From contig NZ_CP054301.1 of NCBI RefSeq assembly GCF_013372285.1, positions 351,001 through 415,000 of the forward strand: a DNA stretch of 64,000 nucleotides, given 5' to 3'. Below the pieces are notes generated by a model. That model saw only the letters and a program-made list of their open reading frames with translations, did no database searches and had not been told where the DNA came from. Source of the stretch: Marinomonas primoryensis. Its GTDB lineage: Bacteria; Pseudomonadota; Gammaproteobacteria; Pseudomonadales; Marinomonadaceae. A program made the translations under genes and the position numbers. Below, piece after piece: positions 29,544 to 39,593 of the stretch. Numbering within the stretch: position 1 is the stretch's first letter; every line of letters begins with the position of its first letter.

Positions 29544-30674
29544 TTGGCAACATCAGCGATTCTAGCTCTGGAAGACGGCACTGTATTTAAAGGCGTGTCG
29601 ATCGGGGCAGATGGCTCCTCAACAGCCGAGGTGGTATTCAACACTTCGATGACTGGTTATCAAGAAATTCTTACTGATCCTTCCTATGCTCGACAAATGG
29701 TCACCTTGACCTATCCCCATATTGGGAATACTGGCGTTAACTCTGAAGATGAAGAATCCAATAAAATCTGGTGTGACGGTCTGATCATTCGTGATCTTCC
29801 CTTGGTCGCGAGCAGCTGGCGTTCACAAGAGTCATTAGACGCTTACCTGATACGCAAAGGCGTCGTCGGCATTGCGGATATCGACACTCGTAAGCTTACT
29901 CGAATCCTACGCGAGAAAGGCGCGCTAGCGGGTTGCATCATGGCAGGTGAAAACCTAGATGAAGCGGCGGCTATTGCGGCGGCTAAAGCGTTCCCTGGCC
30001 TGAAAGGCATGGACCTAGCGAAAGAAGTGACGGTAGAAAAAGCGTATGAGTGGACGGAGTCTACTTGGGATCTTGTGAAAGGCCATACGACACCAGAGAC
30101 GTTTGAATTCCATGTTGTTGCTTATGACTATGGGGTGAAGCGGAACATTCTTCGCATGTTGGTTGAGCGCGGTTGCCGCTTAACGGTTGTACCGGCGACA
30201 ACACCAGCAAGCGATGTATTGGCAATGAATCCAGATGGCATATTCCTTTCTAACGGCCCTGGTGATCCAGAGCCATGTGATTATGCGATTCAAGCCATTA
30301 AAGAAATTTTAGACACACAGATTCCTGTTTTTGGTATTTGTCTTGGTCATCAGTTGTTGGCGTTAGCGTCTGGCGCGAAAACGAAAAAAATGAAATTCGG
30401 CCATCATGGTGCTAACCATCCAGTACAAGCAATTGAAAAAGGTACCGTGATGATCACCAGCCAAAACCATGGTTTTGCGGTGGATGAAGACACATTACCA
30501 GCTAATCTTGTGATGACTCACAAATCTTTGTTCGATGGTTCTTTGCAGGGTATTTCCCGTACTGATAAGAGCGCGTTCAGCTTCCAAGGACATCCGGAAG
30601 CGAGCCCAGGGCCGCACGACGTTGCGCCTTTGTTCGATCAGTTCATTGAAAACATCAAAGCTTCTAAAGCTTAA
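29544..30674 (+). CDS. carA: Carbamoyl-phosphate synthase small (glutaminase) subunit
   Basis: A 376-residue subunit that releases ammonia from glutamine for CarB, feeding arginine and pyrimidine synthesis. The glutaminase Cys lies in [12 protein letters not shown], with the His/Glu at GHPEASPG. The start is a TTG at 29544 ([14 protein letters not shown] follows) with GGGAGG five bases before it; an ATG further upstream (29484) lies inside the leader terminator and is rejected. Confidence 0.95.
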   Translation: MATSAILALEDGTVFKGVSIGADGSSTAEVVFNTSMTGYQEILTDPSYARQMVTLTYPHIGNTGVNSEDEESNKIWCDGLIIRDLPLVASSWRSQESLDAYLIRKGVVGIADIDTRKLTRILREKGALAGCIMAGENLDEAAAIAAAKAFPGLKGMDLAKEVTVEKAYEWTESTWDLVKGHTTPETFEFHVVAYDYGVKRNILRMLVERGCRLTVVPATTPASDVLAMNPDGIFLSNGPGDPEPCDYAIQAIKEILDTQIPVFGICLGHQLLALASGAKTKKMKFGHHGANHPVQAIEKGTVMITSQNHGFAVDEDTLPANLVMTHKSLFDGSLQGISRTDKSAFSFQGHPEASPGPHDVAPLFDQFIENIKASKA

Positions 30675-30707
30675 CCCAAAACCTAAATAGGAGCGGAACG
30701 AAACACT

Positions 30708-33700
30708 ATGCCAAAGCGTACTGACATAAAGAGCGTTTTAATTTTAGGTGCAGGTCCTATCGTTATCGGTCAGGCCTGTGAATTTGACTACTCTGGTGCC
30801 CAAGCGTGTAAAGCCCTTCGAGAAGAAGGCATTCGCGTTATCCTAGTGAACTCAAATCCAGCCACTATCATGACAGATCCAGCGATGGCGGACTCAACGT
30901 ACATTGAGCCGGTTGAGTGGCAAACGGTTGAGAAAATTATTGAGAAAGAGCGTCCAGATGCCGTGCTACCAACCATGGGTGGCCAAACGGCACTGAACTG
31001 TGCGTTGGATCTTGAGCGTCACGGCGTGCTTGCCAAATACAATGTTGAAATGATCGGCGCGACAGCCGACGCGATCGATAAAGCGGAAGACCGCAATCGC
31101 TTCGACAAAGCGATGAAGGCGATTGGTCTTGATTGTCCACGTGCTGGCATCGCGCACAACATGGAAGAAGCGGTCAAGGTACAAGCGGATTTAGGTTTCC
31201 CTTGTATTATTCGCCCTTCTTTCACCATGGGCGGCACCGGCGGCGGTATCGCATATAACATGGAAGAGTTTGAAGAAATCTGTACGCGTGGCTTGGACTT
31301 GTCTCCAACCAACGAATTACTAATCGATGAATCTTTGATCGGTTGGAAAGAGTACGAAATGGAAGTTGTCCGCGACAAAAAAGACAACTGCATCATCGTT
31401 TGTGCGATTGAAAACTTTGACGCCATGGGCGTTCACACCGGTGATTCCATTACTGTGGCGCCAGCGCAAACCTTGACGGATAAAGAATATCAAATCATGC
31501 GTAACGCCTCTTTGGCGGTATTGCGTGAGATCGGTGTCGAGACTGGCGGTTCAAACGTACAATTCGGTATGGACCCAAAAACAGGCCGTTTGGTGGTTAT
31601 CGAGATGAACCCTCGTGTGTCTCGCTCATCGGCATTGGCGTCCAAAGCAACGGGTTTCCCTATCGCCAAGATCGCCGCGAAATTGGCGATTGGTTACACG
31701 CTAGACGAATTGCAGAACGACATTACGGGCGGTCAAACACCCGCCAGCTTCGAGCCTGCAATTGATTACGTTGTAACGAAGATTCCGCGTTTTACCTTCG
31801 AAAAATTCCCGACAGCGAACGATCGTTTAACGACGCAAATGAAGTCGGTTGGTGAGGTGATGGCGATTGGCCGTACTTTCCAAGAGTCTTTGCAAAAAGC
31901 CTTGCGTGGTTTGGAAGTGGGCTCTGATGGCTTCAATCCTCAGTTGGATTTTTCTGAAGAAAACAGCAAAGAAAAGCTTTCTTACGAGCTTCAGTCTCCG
32001 GGTTCAGATCGTATTTGGTACATCGGTGACGCCTTCCGTTCCGGTATGACGGTTGATGAAATTTACGCAGCGACCGGTGTTGATCATTGGTTCTTGGTAC
32101 AGATTGAAGATTTGATCAAAGAAGAAGCCGGATTGGCGGACAAAGGTCTGATGGACATGACGTACGATGTGATTCGTCGATTGAAGCGTAAAGGCTTCTC
32201 TGACTCACGTCTTGCAAGTTTATTGAGTGTGACTGAAAAATCGATGCGTGAGCGTCGTTACTTGATGAACGTCCACCCAGTTTACAAGCGTGTGGATACC
32301 TGTGCAGCGGAATTTGCGACCAACACGGCTTACATGTATTCCACTTATGAAGATGAGTGTGAAGCGGCGCCAACGGATAAAGACAAAATCATCATCCTTG
32401 GTGGCGGCCCAAACCGTATTGGTCAAGGCATCGAATTTGACTACTGCTGTGTCCACGCAGCATTAGGCCTTCGCGAAGAAGGTTACGAAACCATTATGGT
32501 GAACTGTAACCCTGAAACGGTATCGACGGACTACGACACATCTGATCGTTTGTACTTCGAGCCAGTCACGCTAGAAGACGTATTAGAAATCGTCCGTAAA
32601 GAAAAACCAAAAGGCGTGATCGTACAATTTGGCGGTCAAACACCTCTTAAAATTGCTCGCGCATTGCAAAATGAAGGCGTGCCAATCATTGGTACAACGC
32701 CAGAGTCTATTGACCGTGCAGAAGATCGTGAGCGTTTCCAAAGCATGATTCAGCGTTTGGGCTACAAACAGCCACATAACGCGACGGTTCGCAGTGTTGA
32801 ACAAGCGGCTGTGAAAGCGGCTGAGATTGGTTATCCGCTGGTGGTTCGTCCTTCTTATGTATTGGGCGGCCGGGCGATGGAAATCGTCTATAACGAGAAA
32901 GATCTAAATCGTTATATGACAACCGCTGTTAAAGTGTCTAATGACAGTCCAGTATTGCTTGACCACTTCTTGAATGCGGCGATTGAAATCGATATCGACT
33001 GTATTTCTGATGGCCATCAAGTCGTGATCGGCGGCATCATGCAGCACATTGAACAAGCGGGCGTTCACTCTGGTGACTCGGCGTGTTCTTTGCCACCTTA
33101 CTCATTGTCCGACGATGTTCAAAACGACATCCGTGACATGATTAAAAACATGGCGCTTGAACTTGGTGTTATTGGCTTGATGAACACTCAGCTTGCAGTG
33201 CAAGATGGCGAAATTTATGTGATCGAAGTGAATCCTCGTGCCTCACGTACAGTACCTTTCGTCTCTAAGTGTATTGGTCGTTCTTTGGCGCAAGTGGCTG
33301 CCTTGGTTATGGCGGGTAAAACACTGGAAGAGCTTGGCTTCACTAAAGAAATTATTCCTTCTTACTACAGCGTGAAAGAAGCCGTCTTCCCATTCAATAA
33401 GTTCCAAGGCGTCGATCCGATCCTTGGGCCTGAAATGAAATCTACCGGTGAAGTCATGGGTGTTGGCGATACGTTCGCTGAAGCCTTTGGTAAAGCCGTG
33501 CTTGGTGGTGGTACGGTATTACCAACGTCTGGTTGTGCTTTCATCAGTGTTCGTGATGTGGACAAAGAAGGCGCGGTTGCAGTTGCTCGTCGCTTAGCGG
33601 ACCTAGGGTTTGACTTGGTCGGCACCGAAGGCACCGCGAAATACCTAACTGAAAACGGTGTTGCTGTGCGTAAAGTCAACAAGGTGAACGAAGGTCGTCC

Positions 33701-33923
33701 ACACATTGTTGATATGATGAAGAACGGCGAGATTGATTACATCATCAATACCACGTCTGGTACGCAAGCGATTACAGATTCTTCTGTGATTCGTCGTACA
33801 GCATTACAGCGTAAGGTTTGTTACACTACAACATTGGCTGGCGCAGAGGCGACTAGCTTGGCGATTGGCTTAACTGGCGAAACGAAAGTCAGAAGATTGC
33901 AAGATTTGCACTTGGGGAAATAA
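30708..33923 (+). CDS. carB: Carbamoyl-phosphate synthase large subunit
   Basis: A 1071-residue enzyme of full length with two ATP-grasp halves ([10 protein letters not shown] in the first; [12 protein letters not shown] in the second) and the C-terminal allosteric domain (GTEGTAKYL). It makes carbamoyl phosphate from bicarbonate, ammonia and two ATP. Follows carA by 33 bp; the stop overlaps the greA ATG by one base. Confidence 0.97.
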   Translation: MPKRTDIKSVLILGAGPIVIGQACEFDYSGAQACKALREEGIRVILVNSNPATIMTDPAMADSTYIEPVEWQTVEKIIEKERPDAVLPTMGGQTALNCALDLERHGVLAKYNVEMIGATADAIDKAEDRNRFDKAMKAIGLDCPRAGIAHNMEEAVKVQADLGFPCIIRPSFTMGGTGGGIAYNMEEFEEICTRGLDLSPTNELLIDESLIGWKEYEMEVVRDKKDNCIIVCAIENFDAMGVHTGDSITVAPAQTLTDKEYQIMRNASLAVLREIGVETGGSNVQFGMDPKTGRLVVIEMNPRVSRSSALASKATGFPIAKIAAKLAIGYTLDELQNDITGGQTPASFEPAIDYVVTKIPRFTFEKFPTANDRLTTQMKSVGEVMAIGRTFQESLQKALRGLEVGSDGFNPQLDFSEENSKEKLSYELQSPGSDRIWYIGDAFRSGMTVDEIYAATGVDHWFLVQIEDLIKEEAGLADKGLMDMTYDVIRRLKRKGFSDSRLASLLSVTEKSMRERRYLMNVHPVYKRVDTCAAEFATNTAYMYSTYEDECEAAPTDKDKIIILGGGPNRIGQGIEFDYCCVHAALGLREEGYETIMVNCNPETVSTDYDTSDRLYFEPVTLEDVLEIVRKEKPKGVIVQFGGQTPLKIARALQNEGVPIIGTTPESIDRAEDRERFQSMIQRLGYKQPHNATVRSVEQAAVKAAEIGYPLVVRPSYVLGGRAMEIVYNEKDLNRYMTTAVKVSNDSPVLLDHFLNAAIEIDIDCISDGHQVVIGGIMQHIEQAGVHSGDSACSLPPYSLSDDVQNDIRDMIKNMALELGVIGLMNTQLAVQDGEIYVIEVNPRASRTVPFVSKCIGRSLAQVAALVMAGKTLEELGFTKEIIPSYYSVKEAVFPFNKFQGVDPILGPEMKSTGEVMGVGDTFAEAFGKAVLGGGTVLPTSGCAFISVRDVDKEGAVAVARRLADLGFDLVGTEGTAKYLTENGVAVRKVNKVNEGRPHIVDMMKNGEIDYIINTTSGTQAITDSSVIRRTALQRKVCYTTTLAGAEATSLAIGLTGETKVRRLQDLHLGK

Positions 33924-34399
33924 TGAAAAAAGTACCAATGACAGTAGAGGGTGAAGCGCGCCTTAGAGTCGAGCTGAACCACCTGAAAACTGTAGTTCGT
34001 CCTCGCGTGATTGCAGATATTGCAACCGCTCGTGAGCATGGCGACTTAAAAGAAAACGCAGAATATCATGCCGCTCGTGAAGAACAGAGCTTTGCTGAAG
34101 GTCGTATTAAAGAGATCGAAGGCAAGCTGTCTGATTCACAAGTTATTGATGTGAAATCTGTACCAGCATCGTCTAAAGTGATTTTTGGCACCACAGTCAC
34201 ACTTTTTAATGTTGATACTGAAGACACGGTAACGTACAAAATAGTCGGCGACGACGAAGCGGATGTGAAGGTTAAGAAAATCTCTTACGCTTCACCTATC
34301 GCAAAAGCCATTATTGGGAAAGAAGAAGGCGACGAAGTTGTTGTCAAAATTCCAAGCGGCGAAGCGACGTATGAAATTGAGAAAGTTCAGTATTTGTAA
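33923..34399 (+). CDS. greA: Transcription elongation factor GreA
   Basis: A 158-residue factor: N-terminal coiled coil with the acidic tip ([20 protein letters not shown]) that rescues backtracked RNA polymerase by stimulating RNA cleavage, then the C-terminal FKBP-like domain ([16 protein letters not shown]). Coupled to carB. A terminator follows. Confidence 0.96.
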   Translation: MKKVPMTVEGEARLRVELNHLKTVVRPRVIADIATAREHGDLKENAEYHAAREEQSFAEGRIKEIEGKLSDSQVIDVKSVPASSKVIFGTTVTLFNVDTEDTVTYKIVGDDEADVKVKKISYASPIAKAIIGKEEGDEVVVKIPSGEATYEIEKVQYL

Positions 34400-34424
34400 T
34401 TGATACTAGACTGACTTCTAAAAG

Positions 34425-34453
34425 CCACGATGCGAAAACATCGTGGTTTTTTT
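34425..34453 (+). terminator. Intrinsic terminator after greA
   Basis: CCACGATG (34425-34432) pairs with CATCGTGG (34439-34446), followed by seven T. Confidence 0.92.
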
Positions 34454-34477
34454 ATGTCTGAGAAATGTGGAGTAAAA

Positions 34478-34512
34478 GTATGAGCCGAATAATTACTTTA
34501 TTCGGCTCATAC
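34478..34512. promoter_or_regulatory. 15-bp perfect inverted repeat at the fic start
   Basis: GTATGAGCCGAATAA-ttact-TTATTCGGCTCATAC ends one base before the fic ATG. It is either an operator for autoregulation or an mRNA hairpin hiding the start. The element GAGCCGAATAA recurs near 36790-36829 before a decayed fic copy, which favours an operator. Confidence 0.65.
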
Positions 34513-34513
34513 T

Positions 34514-35650
34514 ATGAAATACAGCTGGCGGCACCCTGATTGGCCAAACTTCACCTTTGATGACACGCAATGTCGAGACGCTTTGTATCGGTACGCGTTA
34601 GAGGCTGGGCGTTTGTCTGGTGGAATGAGTCAGCTTGAAAATACTTTGCAGTATGATGCGTATATCGATCTCATGGTGAGCGAAGCCATCAACACCAGCC
34701 AGATAGAAGGCGAGCGTTTGAATCGTGAAGACGTGCGTTCCTCCATCAAAAACTTTTTAGGCTTGAGTAATCCTCCAACACGAGTCGCTGATCCGCTGGC
34801 AGAAGGAGTGGCGGCCTTGATGGTCGACGTGCGTAATGGCTTTGCTGGCGAACTCATAAAATCTACTTTGTTTCATTGGCATCAATTAGTTCTTCTACAA
34901 CAAGAAAATAGTCTACTGCCTCGTAACCTAAAAGTTGGTCAATGGCGAGATTCCGAAGAGCCTATGCAAATCGTCTCTGGTCCGATTGGTTATGAAAAAG
35001 TGCATTACGAAGCGCCACCATCAAATCAAGTCGATGCAGAAATAAGCCGATTTCTAGATTGGTTTAACCGCTCTAACCCATTAAAAGTAGAGCGAGATAT
35101 CGTTCTTTCTGGGCCAGTACGTTCGGCTATTGCGCATTTATGGTTTGAAACTATTCACCCATTTGATGATGGCAACGGCCGAGTAGGGCGAGCGATTGCC
35201 GAAACGGCGTTGGCTCAAGACCTGAATCGACCGCCATTACTTAGCTTGTCGACCATCATAGAGAAAGACAAAAACGCCTATTACAACGGACTGAACAAAG
35301 CCAGCCAGTTCAATTTAGACATTACCGACTGGGTGAAATGGTTCGTCGACTCGGTTCTGCTGGCGCAACAAGAAGCTGCTCAGAAAGTTGACTTTGCATT
35401 GAAGAAAGCCAAATTCTGGGAAAAACATAAACATACCGAACTGAACGAACGCCAACAGAAAGTGCTCAATAAGCTTTTCAATGCTGGCTCTGACGGCTTT
35501 GAAGGCGGGCTAAGCGCAAAAAAATACATCAGCATCACCAGTAGCTCCAAAGCCACCGCAACTCGTGATCTTGGCGACTTGGTTGAGAAAGAGTGCTTGT
35601 GCCGCTTAGAAGGTGGCGGCAGGAATGCGAGATATGGGGTGGCTATTTGA
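34514..35650 (+). CDS. Fic-family protein with self-inhibitory N-terminal motif
   Basis: A 378-residue Fic protein. The active-site loop HPFDDGNGRVGR is intact, so it should AMPylate (or similarly modify) a hydroxyl on a target protein. The inhibitory (S/T)xxxE motif TSQIEGERLN near residue 60 keeps it self-restrained. The N-terminal PDWPNFTFDD segment resembles DUF4172, and the C-terminus (about 310-378) reads as a winged helix (ITSSSKATATRDLGDLVEK). The target is unknown. First gene of the accessory island. Confidence 0.88.
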   Translation: MKYSWRHPDWPNFTFDDTQCRDALYRYALEAGRLSGGMSQLENTLQYDAYIDLMVSEAINTSQIEGERLNREDVRSSIKNFLGLSNPPTRVADPLAEGVAALMVDVRNGFAGELIKSTLFHWHQLVLLQQENSLLPRNLKVGQWRDSEEPMQIVSGPIGYEKVHYEAPPSNQVDAEISRFLDWFNRSNPLKVERDIVLSGPVRSAIAHLWFETIHPFDDGNGRVGRAIAETALAQDLNRPPLLSLSTIIEKDKNAYYNGLNKASQFNLDITDWVKWFVDSVLLAQQEAAQKVDFALKKAKFWEKHKHTELNERQQKVLNKLFNAGSDGFEGGLSAKKYISITSSSKATATRDLGDLVEKECLCRLEGGGRNARYGVAI

Positions 35651-35688
35651 ATTAGCAAATCGAGCAAAGGGTTCTAGCCTTTTAGGTT

Positions 35689-35982
35689 TCAAGTCATTGC
35701 GAAATTCACTTCATGGACATTGGCTAAATTTAGATGCTGCTTTGCATGCCAAAGATCATAATTGTCTTGCATAGCTAACCAGCTTTCGGGAGTCCTGCCT
35801 AATGCTTTTGATAAACGCAGAGCCATTTCTGGTGATACAGCACTTTGACCTTTTAAAACTCGATTCAAGGTCGAAGAAGCAACATCCAGTTGTTTGGCTA
35901 AATACCGACAACTCAGGCCTGAAGGTTCAAGGTAGACGTCATATATGAATTCACCTGGGTGCGGAGGGTTATGCATACTCAT
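35689..35982 (-). CDS. higA: HigA-family antitoxin (XRE helix-turn-helix)
   Basis: A 97-residue antitoxin: NPPHPGEFIYDVYLEPSGLS followed by an HTH (LAKQLDVASSTLNRVLKG) and SPEMALRLSKALGRTPESWL. It neutralises the toxin encoded upstream and represses the operon. Its ATG overlaps the toxin stop by one base. Toxin-first order is typical of hig. Confidence 0.9.
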   Translation of the reverse strand: MSMHNPPHPGEFIYDVYLEPSGLSCRYLAKQLDVASSTLNRVLKGQSAVSPEMALRLSKALGRTPESWLAMQDNYDLWHAKQHLNLANVHEVNFAMT

Positions 35983-36260
35983 CAGTGGTAGTCCTCATAG
36001 TTTAGAATATAAGCATTGCCATCAATAAACTCGAAAGTAATGCGCCAATTACCGTTTACAGTAATAGACCAAATCCCATCACGGTCACCTTTTAAGGTAT
36101 GTAACTTAAAACCGGGTAAATTGATGTCATCAATTTCTTGGGCGGTATCAATCGCAGTAAGTTGCATACGTAACTTACTTTTATGTTTTGCTTGAATACC
36201 GGAAGCACTGCCTGTTTCAAAGTACTTCTTAAGGCCTTTGTGTTTAAATGATTTAATCAT
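35982..36260 (-). CDS. higB: HigB-family toxin (RelE/ParE fold)
   Basis: A 92-residue ribosome-dependent mRNase of the HigB type: IKSFKHKGLKKYFETGS at the start, LHTLKGDRDGIWSITVNGNWRI and FEFIDGNAYILNYEDYH at the end. Complete and apparently active. A palindromic operator lies 15 bp before its start. Confidence 0.9.
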   Translation of the reverse strand: MIKSFKHKGLKKYFETGSASGIQAKHKSKLRMQLTAIDTAQEIDDINLPGFKLHTLKGDRDGIWSITVNGNWRITFEFIDGNAYILNYEDYH

Positions 36261-36274
36261 GAGTGAAGTGTAGC

Positions 36275-36288
36275 GTGATGCGCATCAC
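36275..36288. promoter_or_regulatory. Palindromic higBA operator candidate
   Basis: GTGATGCGCATCAC is a perfect 14-bp palindrome just upstream of higB; a TACACT -10-like box lies between it and the start on the minus strand. Its position fits HigA autorepression. Confidence 0.6.
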
Positions 36289-36307
36289 TACTCAATGAGA
36301 AAATCAT

Positions 36308-36436
36308 GTTATTGGCGGTAGCCTAAGAACCAAAGCCACCGCAGCCCGAGACCTCGTCGACTTAGTTGAGAAAAATTGCTTATATCGCTTGGAAGGCGGC
36401 GGCAGGAATGTGAGATATGGGTTGAAATTGATGTAA
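36308..36436 (+). pseudogene. Decayed fic 3' end, copy 1
   Basis: The frame reads GGSLRTKATAARDLVDLVEK then NCLYRLEGGGRNVRYGLKLM and TAA at 36434-36436. It matches the C-terminal about 40 residues of the intact Fic protein but is more diverged than copy 2, so it came from a paralogue. No other part of a fic gene is present. It abuts the truncated toxin gene on its right. Confidence 0.75.
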
Positions 36437-36441
36437 ACAGG

Positions 36442-36477
36442 TGACTTTCTAGCAATGCTTAAAAATTCCACGTTCAT
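36442..36477 (-). pseudogene. Toxin gene truncated after about 12 codons
   Basis: The minus-strand ATG at 36477 overlaps the stop of the antitoxin gene (ATGA) and reads MNVEFLSIARKS, the usual beginning of the RelE/ParE toxin that follows this antitoxin type. At about 36437-36441 it runs into the antisense of the fic remnant, so the toxin body is gone. Confidence 0.6.
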
Positions 36478-36689
36478 TTATATTTGCTTAGCACTTCAGA
36501 GAGGGGTTTAGAGTTAAGTTGCTTTTTATCATACGCTTCAATGCGAGCATCTGACTCCTGCGCCCAAATAGCGTTTAGCTCAGCATTCGGTGTATCTAAG
36601 CTTTCAAGTAGCTTTTCGACAAGCTCTACCCGTTCGTTCATTGAGAGTGATAATGCATCTTCAACGATGTTTCTGTTTACTTGAGTCAT
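36474..36689 (-). CDS. Orphan addiction-module antitoxin
   Basis: A 71-residue protein of the putative addiction module component family: VEDALSLSMNERVELVEKLLESL and the C-terminal acidic/aromatic tail that wraps the toxin. The ATG follows GAGGAG. Its partner toxin gene is truncated right after the start, so this is an antitoxin without a local toxin. Confidence 0.8.
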   Translation of the reverse strand: MTQVNRNIVEDALSLSMNERVELVEKLLESLDTPNAELNAIWAQESDARIEAYDKKQLNSKPLSEVLSKYK

Positions 36690-36859
36690 TGTATGTCCTC
36701 CTCGATTAAGTGAAAGAATAGCACTGAAAGGAGGGGAGCTGTATCTACCCTAATACTGAATAAAGAAGATTGAGCTAGAAAATCTAATTTATTCGGCCAA
36801 AAAATCACCATATATTGAGCCGAATAACAGCATAATTGGCTCAATATCGATAAAAATAC
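36690..36859. promoter_or_regulatory. Fic-type operator copies before decayed fic copy 2
   Basis: This stretch holds TTATTCGGC (about 36790), GAGCCGAATAA (about 36829) and ATATTGAGCC/GGCTCAATAT as inverted repeats, matching the dyad before the intact fic gene. It appears to be the promoter of a lost fic copy joined by deletion to its 3' end. Confidence 0.55.
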
Positions 36860-36982
36860 ATGGGCATCACCAGTAGCTCCAAAGCCACCGCAACTCGTGA
36901 TCTTGTTGGCTTGGTTGAGAAAGAGTGTTTATGTCGCTTAGGAGGTGACGGCAGGAATGCGAGATATGGGTTGAGGTTTTAG
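36850..36982 (+). pseudogene. Decayed fic 3' end, copy 2
   Basis: From about 36850 the sequence is close to the last 110 bases of the intact fic gene: GITSSSKATATRDLVGLVEK then ECLCRLGGDGRNARYGLRF and TAG at 36980-36982. A 40-codon frame from ATG 36860 is open. With the operator copies just before it, it looks like a fic gene that lost its middle. Confidence 0.78.
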
Positions 36983-37127
36983 TTTTCGCACTTTTTTCTT
37001 TGGTCTTTAATTTTTATTACGTCGAAGAGTTAAGGGAGCCGTCCTTTTTTATTAGATCTGTTGTAAAAGTGTTGAATCTTTTATATATAGTTTATTTGAC
37101 CGACTTAGACACTATTTGAATAGTGAT

Positions 37128-39593
37128 TTAAGCTTTCTTAGGCTTATTATTTCCGTAATTACGTTCAGCAGAATCAATAGCTTTCTGCATATTGTCTTCC
37201 AGTTCTTTAAGCATTTCCTCCAATGGGTTGCTTAGCCACGTAGGGTCAAGACTTCTTCTGGTTGCCTCCTCCAGTAGAGGTTTATATTGAGTGATCATGT
37301 AAGAATAAAAACTTCTGCACCTAGATGCTCTGAGTTTAAGTCTATCTACAACATTCCTTTCATCTGTAATCTGCTGAGAGAGTAATTTTAATACCTCCCA
37401 AACTGCTTTATCTGAAATGAACGTATCCATTAATATATTCTCTACAAAGGTAAAGTCAGAAAGTAAACTTCTTATTATATGACCACCAAGTCTACTCGCA
37501 AAATAACTACTAGAAAGATCTGCTCTTCCATGTGATTTAGTATGAATAAACCTCTTTTCACATAAATCGGATAATACATCGATTGTATCTGATTCAGAGA
37601 ACCCTATAGCTTTTAAATTATCTCTGATAGTTGGCCCATCAAGAGATCCACTTCCAGTATTGCTACTGTGTTTAACTAATGCGCCAAGCACAAACATACG
37701 AAGTAATTCTCCGTTTGATCTCCCTAGTCTAGAATCAAAAGGGTTACCAATAACAGAATATTCTTCACTGTATACAGATTGATTTCCTAACAGTATTGAT
37801 CTAAAAGCTTCTTGCTTAGGTAGAGTATATTTTTTTGTTGACCCGAATGTTTGTAATGCTTTTGCAGGGTCAGTATAGCCTCTAGCTAAAAATTCTCGAG
37901 TCATTCTTAATGCAAGACGAACGTCATGATTAGATAAAACATCAATTCTATCGCCTATTTCGGTTCCAAGTACTGAGCTTTTTACTATATCTATAAATAC
38001 AGATAGGTCATCTACCTTGAAATCTGCACCATTTAAAGCAGTGAAACTTCCTTTCTTTTCAGATAACATTTGTCCGGTTAAGAAAAAGCGTCTTGAAAGT
38101 ACCGCTGGGATCTCTGGAGGCTCAATATGAATCGGATCGAAGTCAAAAGCATCAAATGTAGGTGAGTTTCTATGATCTACATAAGTCGACTCTCTCATAG
38201 CAATGATTAAATTAATATTTAACCGGCCAGCCAGTGCTATTGCATCAGAAAAAATATTAGACTGTGTTTCGTCATCTTCAAATTGGTCAATATTATCAAT
38301 TACCAAAAAAACTGGGCTCTGTGCTGCGCCGTATTTTATTAATTTGTCGACATATGGAGCAACCTTGTTGTAATCATCCATAATAACTTCAGTGATTTTT
38401 TCATTGAAGTTGTCTTGGTTTTTAGAAAGAAGGAACATAGGGCCACTTTTTAATGCTTTAATATCTTCTGAGTAAGCATTTTTAATTGACCTATTATAAT
38501 CACTAAAATAATCATCATTTTTAATATATTCGAATAATGAGGAATATATGAAATTTATTGGTGATTCATTTTGCGAGAAGTTTCTAAAATCTATATCAAT
38601 CCAATGTGGATATAATTCATTATTAGATTTTTCAAAATATGACTCTGATGCAACTCTTCTTGTATATTGTAAAAAGGTAGTTTTACCCGTTCCTACAGTA
38701 CCTAAAATCAATATTGCTAAAGGGCGAGAATTTGAAGAGGCGGCAGTAATAGAGTTAAATAATGACGCTGACTCTCTTTTTCTCATAGGTCGTTTAGGTT
38801 GAGATGAAAATAAAGGCTCTCTCTTCTGTAAGTGCATTTTTATTCTGTTATCAAATTTTTGTCTATCTGCATTTTTTACATAACATTTTTCGAGCAGATC
38901 TTTATCTGAATTTATTATTGAGTCTGAAAAAGCACTTATAACTTCGTTTTCTATTAGGGGGTATATCGGGTTTGTTGATCTTGTCCCAGACCCTTTAAAA
39001 AATCTGTTCAGTCTTCGTTCTTCAAATTGATCTGTATTTCTCCCTATAAGTTCGGTTGCCAAATTACCATCAATGACTCCATCTCTAGATAAGAGACTTT
39101 TAAAGTATTCAGATTCTTCACCTAAGACTCTTTCTAGAGAGTCGAAAACTATTGCGTAAGACGATGAAAAACTAACTTGGTCAGTTCGAACAGCAGGAAA
39201 GAGAATCCATTGGCTACCATTTGTAACAACTGCAAAAGGTATAGATTTTTTTCTGCAGTAATTTCTGGCTTGTTTTATAGCATCCCCAGTCTTACCCTCC
39301 ATAATTTGACCAGAAAGTTTCACTCTCTTTTGATTTGGTATTGTGTTGAATGAATCTCCGATCCTTTTAGCTTCAATTAATATTGATATATCTGCAGTTC
39401 TTATTATATAGTCCGCAAAAGTTGTATTTCCATCCTCCGATACCCTTTCTTCATATGAAATATCAAAATCTTTCCAATCTAAAACTTCTTCAATAATTTT
39501 ATCTATTAATTTTTTTCTCGTTTCTGCTTCGTTGGCATTATGAAGTGTTAAATGTGAATTACGCTCTAGTAGCTCTTTGATAAAATCTTTCAT
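37128..39593 (-). CDS. HsdR-like nuclease domain + P-loop NTPase protein (candidate defence gene)
   Basis: An 821-residue protein, markedly more A+T-rich than its surroundings. Residues about 20-130 resemble the N-terminal nuclease domain of type I restriction R subunits: Asp61 (FADYIIR), Glu74-x-Lys76 (ILIEAKRIG) and QxxxY at 108-112 (KQARNYCRK), a PD-(D/E)XK pattern. Residues about 290-560 are a P-loop ATPase with Walker A GTVGTGKTT (298-306) and Walker B VFLVIDNIDQ (428-437). The rest is helical and may sense a partner or target. No methylase or specificity subunit is adjacent. Solitary, in a toxin-antitoxin-rich island; an anti-phage role is inference. Confidence 0.7.
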   Translation of the reverse strand: MKDFIKELLERNSHLTLHNANEAETRKKLIDKIIEEVLDWKDFDISYEERVSEDGNTTFADYIIRTADISILIEAKRIGDSFNTIPNQKRVKLSGQIMEGKTGDAIKQARNYCRKKSIPFAVVTNGSQWILFPAVRTDQVSFSSSYAIVFDSLERVLGEESEYFKSLLSRDGVIDGNLATELIGRNTDQFEERRLNRFFKGSGTRSTNPIYPLIENEVISAFSDSIINSDKDLLEKCYVKNADRQKFDNRIKMHLQKREPLFSSQPKRPMRKRESASLFNSITAASSNSRPLAILILGTVGTGKTTFLQYTRRVASESYFEKSNNELYPHWIDIDFRNFSQNESPINFIYSSLFEYIKNDDYFSDYNRSIKNAYSEDIKALKSGPMFLLSKNQDNFNEKITEVIMDDYNKVAPYVDKLIKYGAAQSPVFLVIDNIDQFEDDETQSNIFSDAIALAGRLNINLIIAMRESTYVDHRNSPTFDAFDFDPIHIEPPEIPAVLSRRFFLTGQMLSEKKGSFTALNGADFKVDDLSVFIDIVKSSVLGTEIGDRIDVLSNHDVRLALRMTREFLARGYTDPAKALQTFGSTKKYTLPKQEAFRSILLGNQSVYSEEYSVIGNPFDSRLGRSNGELLRMFVLGALVKHSSNTGSGSLDGPTIRDNLKAIGFSESDTIDVLSDLCEKRFIHTKSHGRADLSSSYFASRLGGHIIRSLLSDFTFVENILMDTFISDKAVWEVLKLLSQQITDERNVVDRLKLRASRCRSFYSYMITQYKPLLEEATRRSLDPTWLSNPLEEMLKELEDNMQKAIDSAERNYGNNKPKKA

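Noticed and set aside
36860..36982. 40-codon frame as an independent small gene
   Set aside because: It is nearly identical to the end of the neighbouring fic gene and sits behind decayed fic promoter elements, so it is scored as a remnant.
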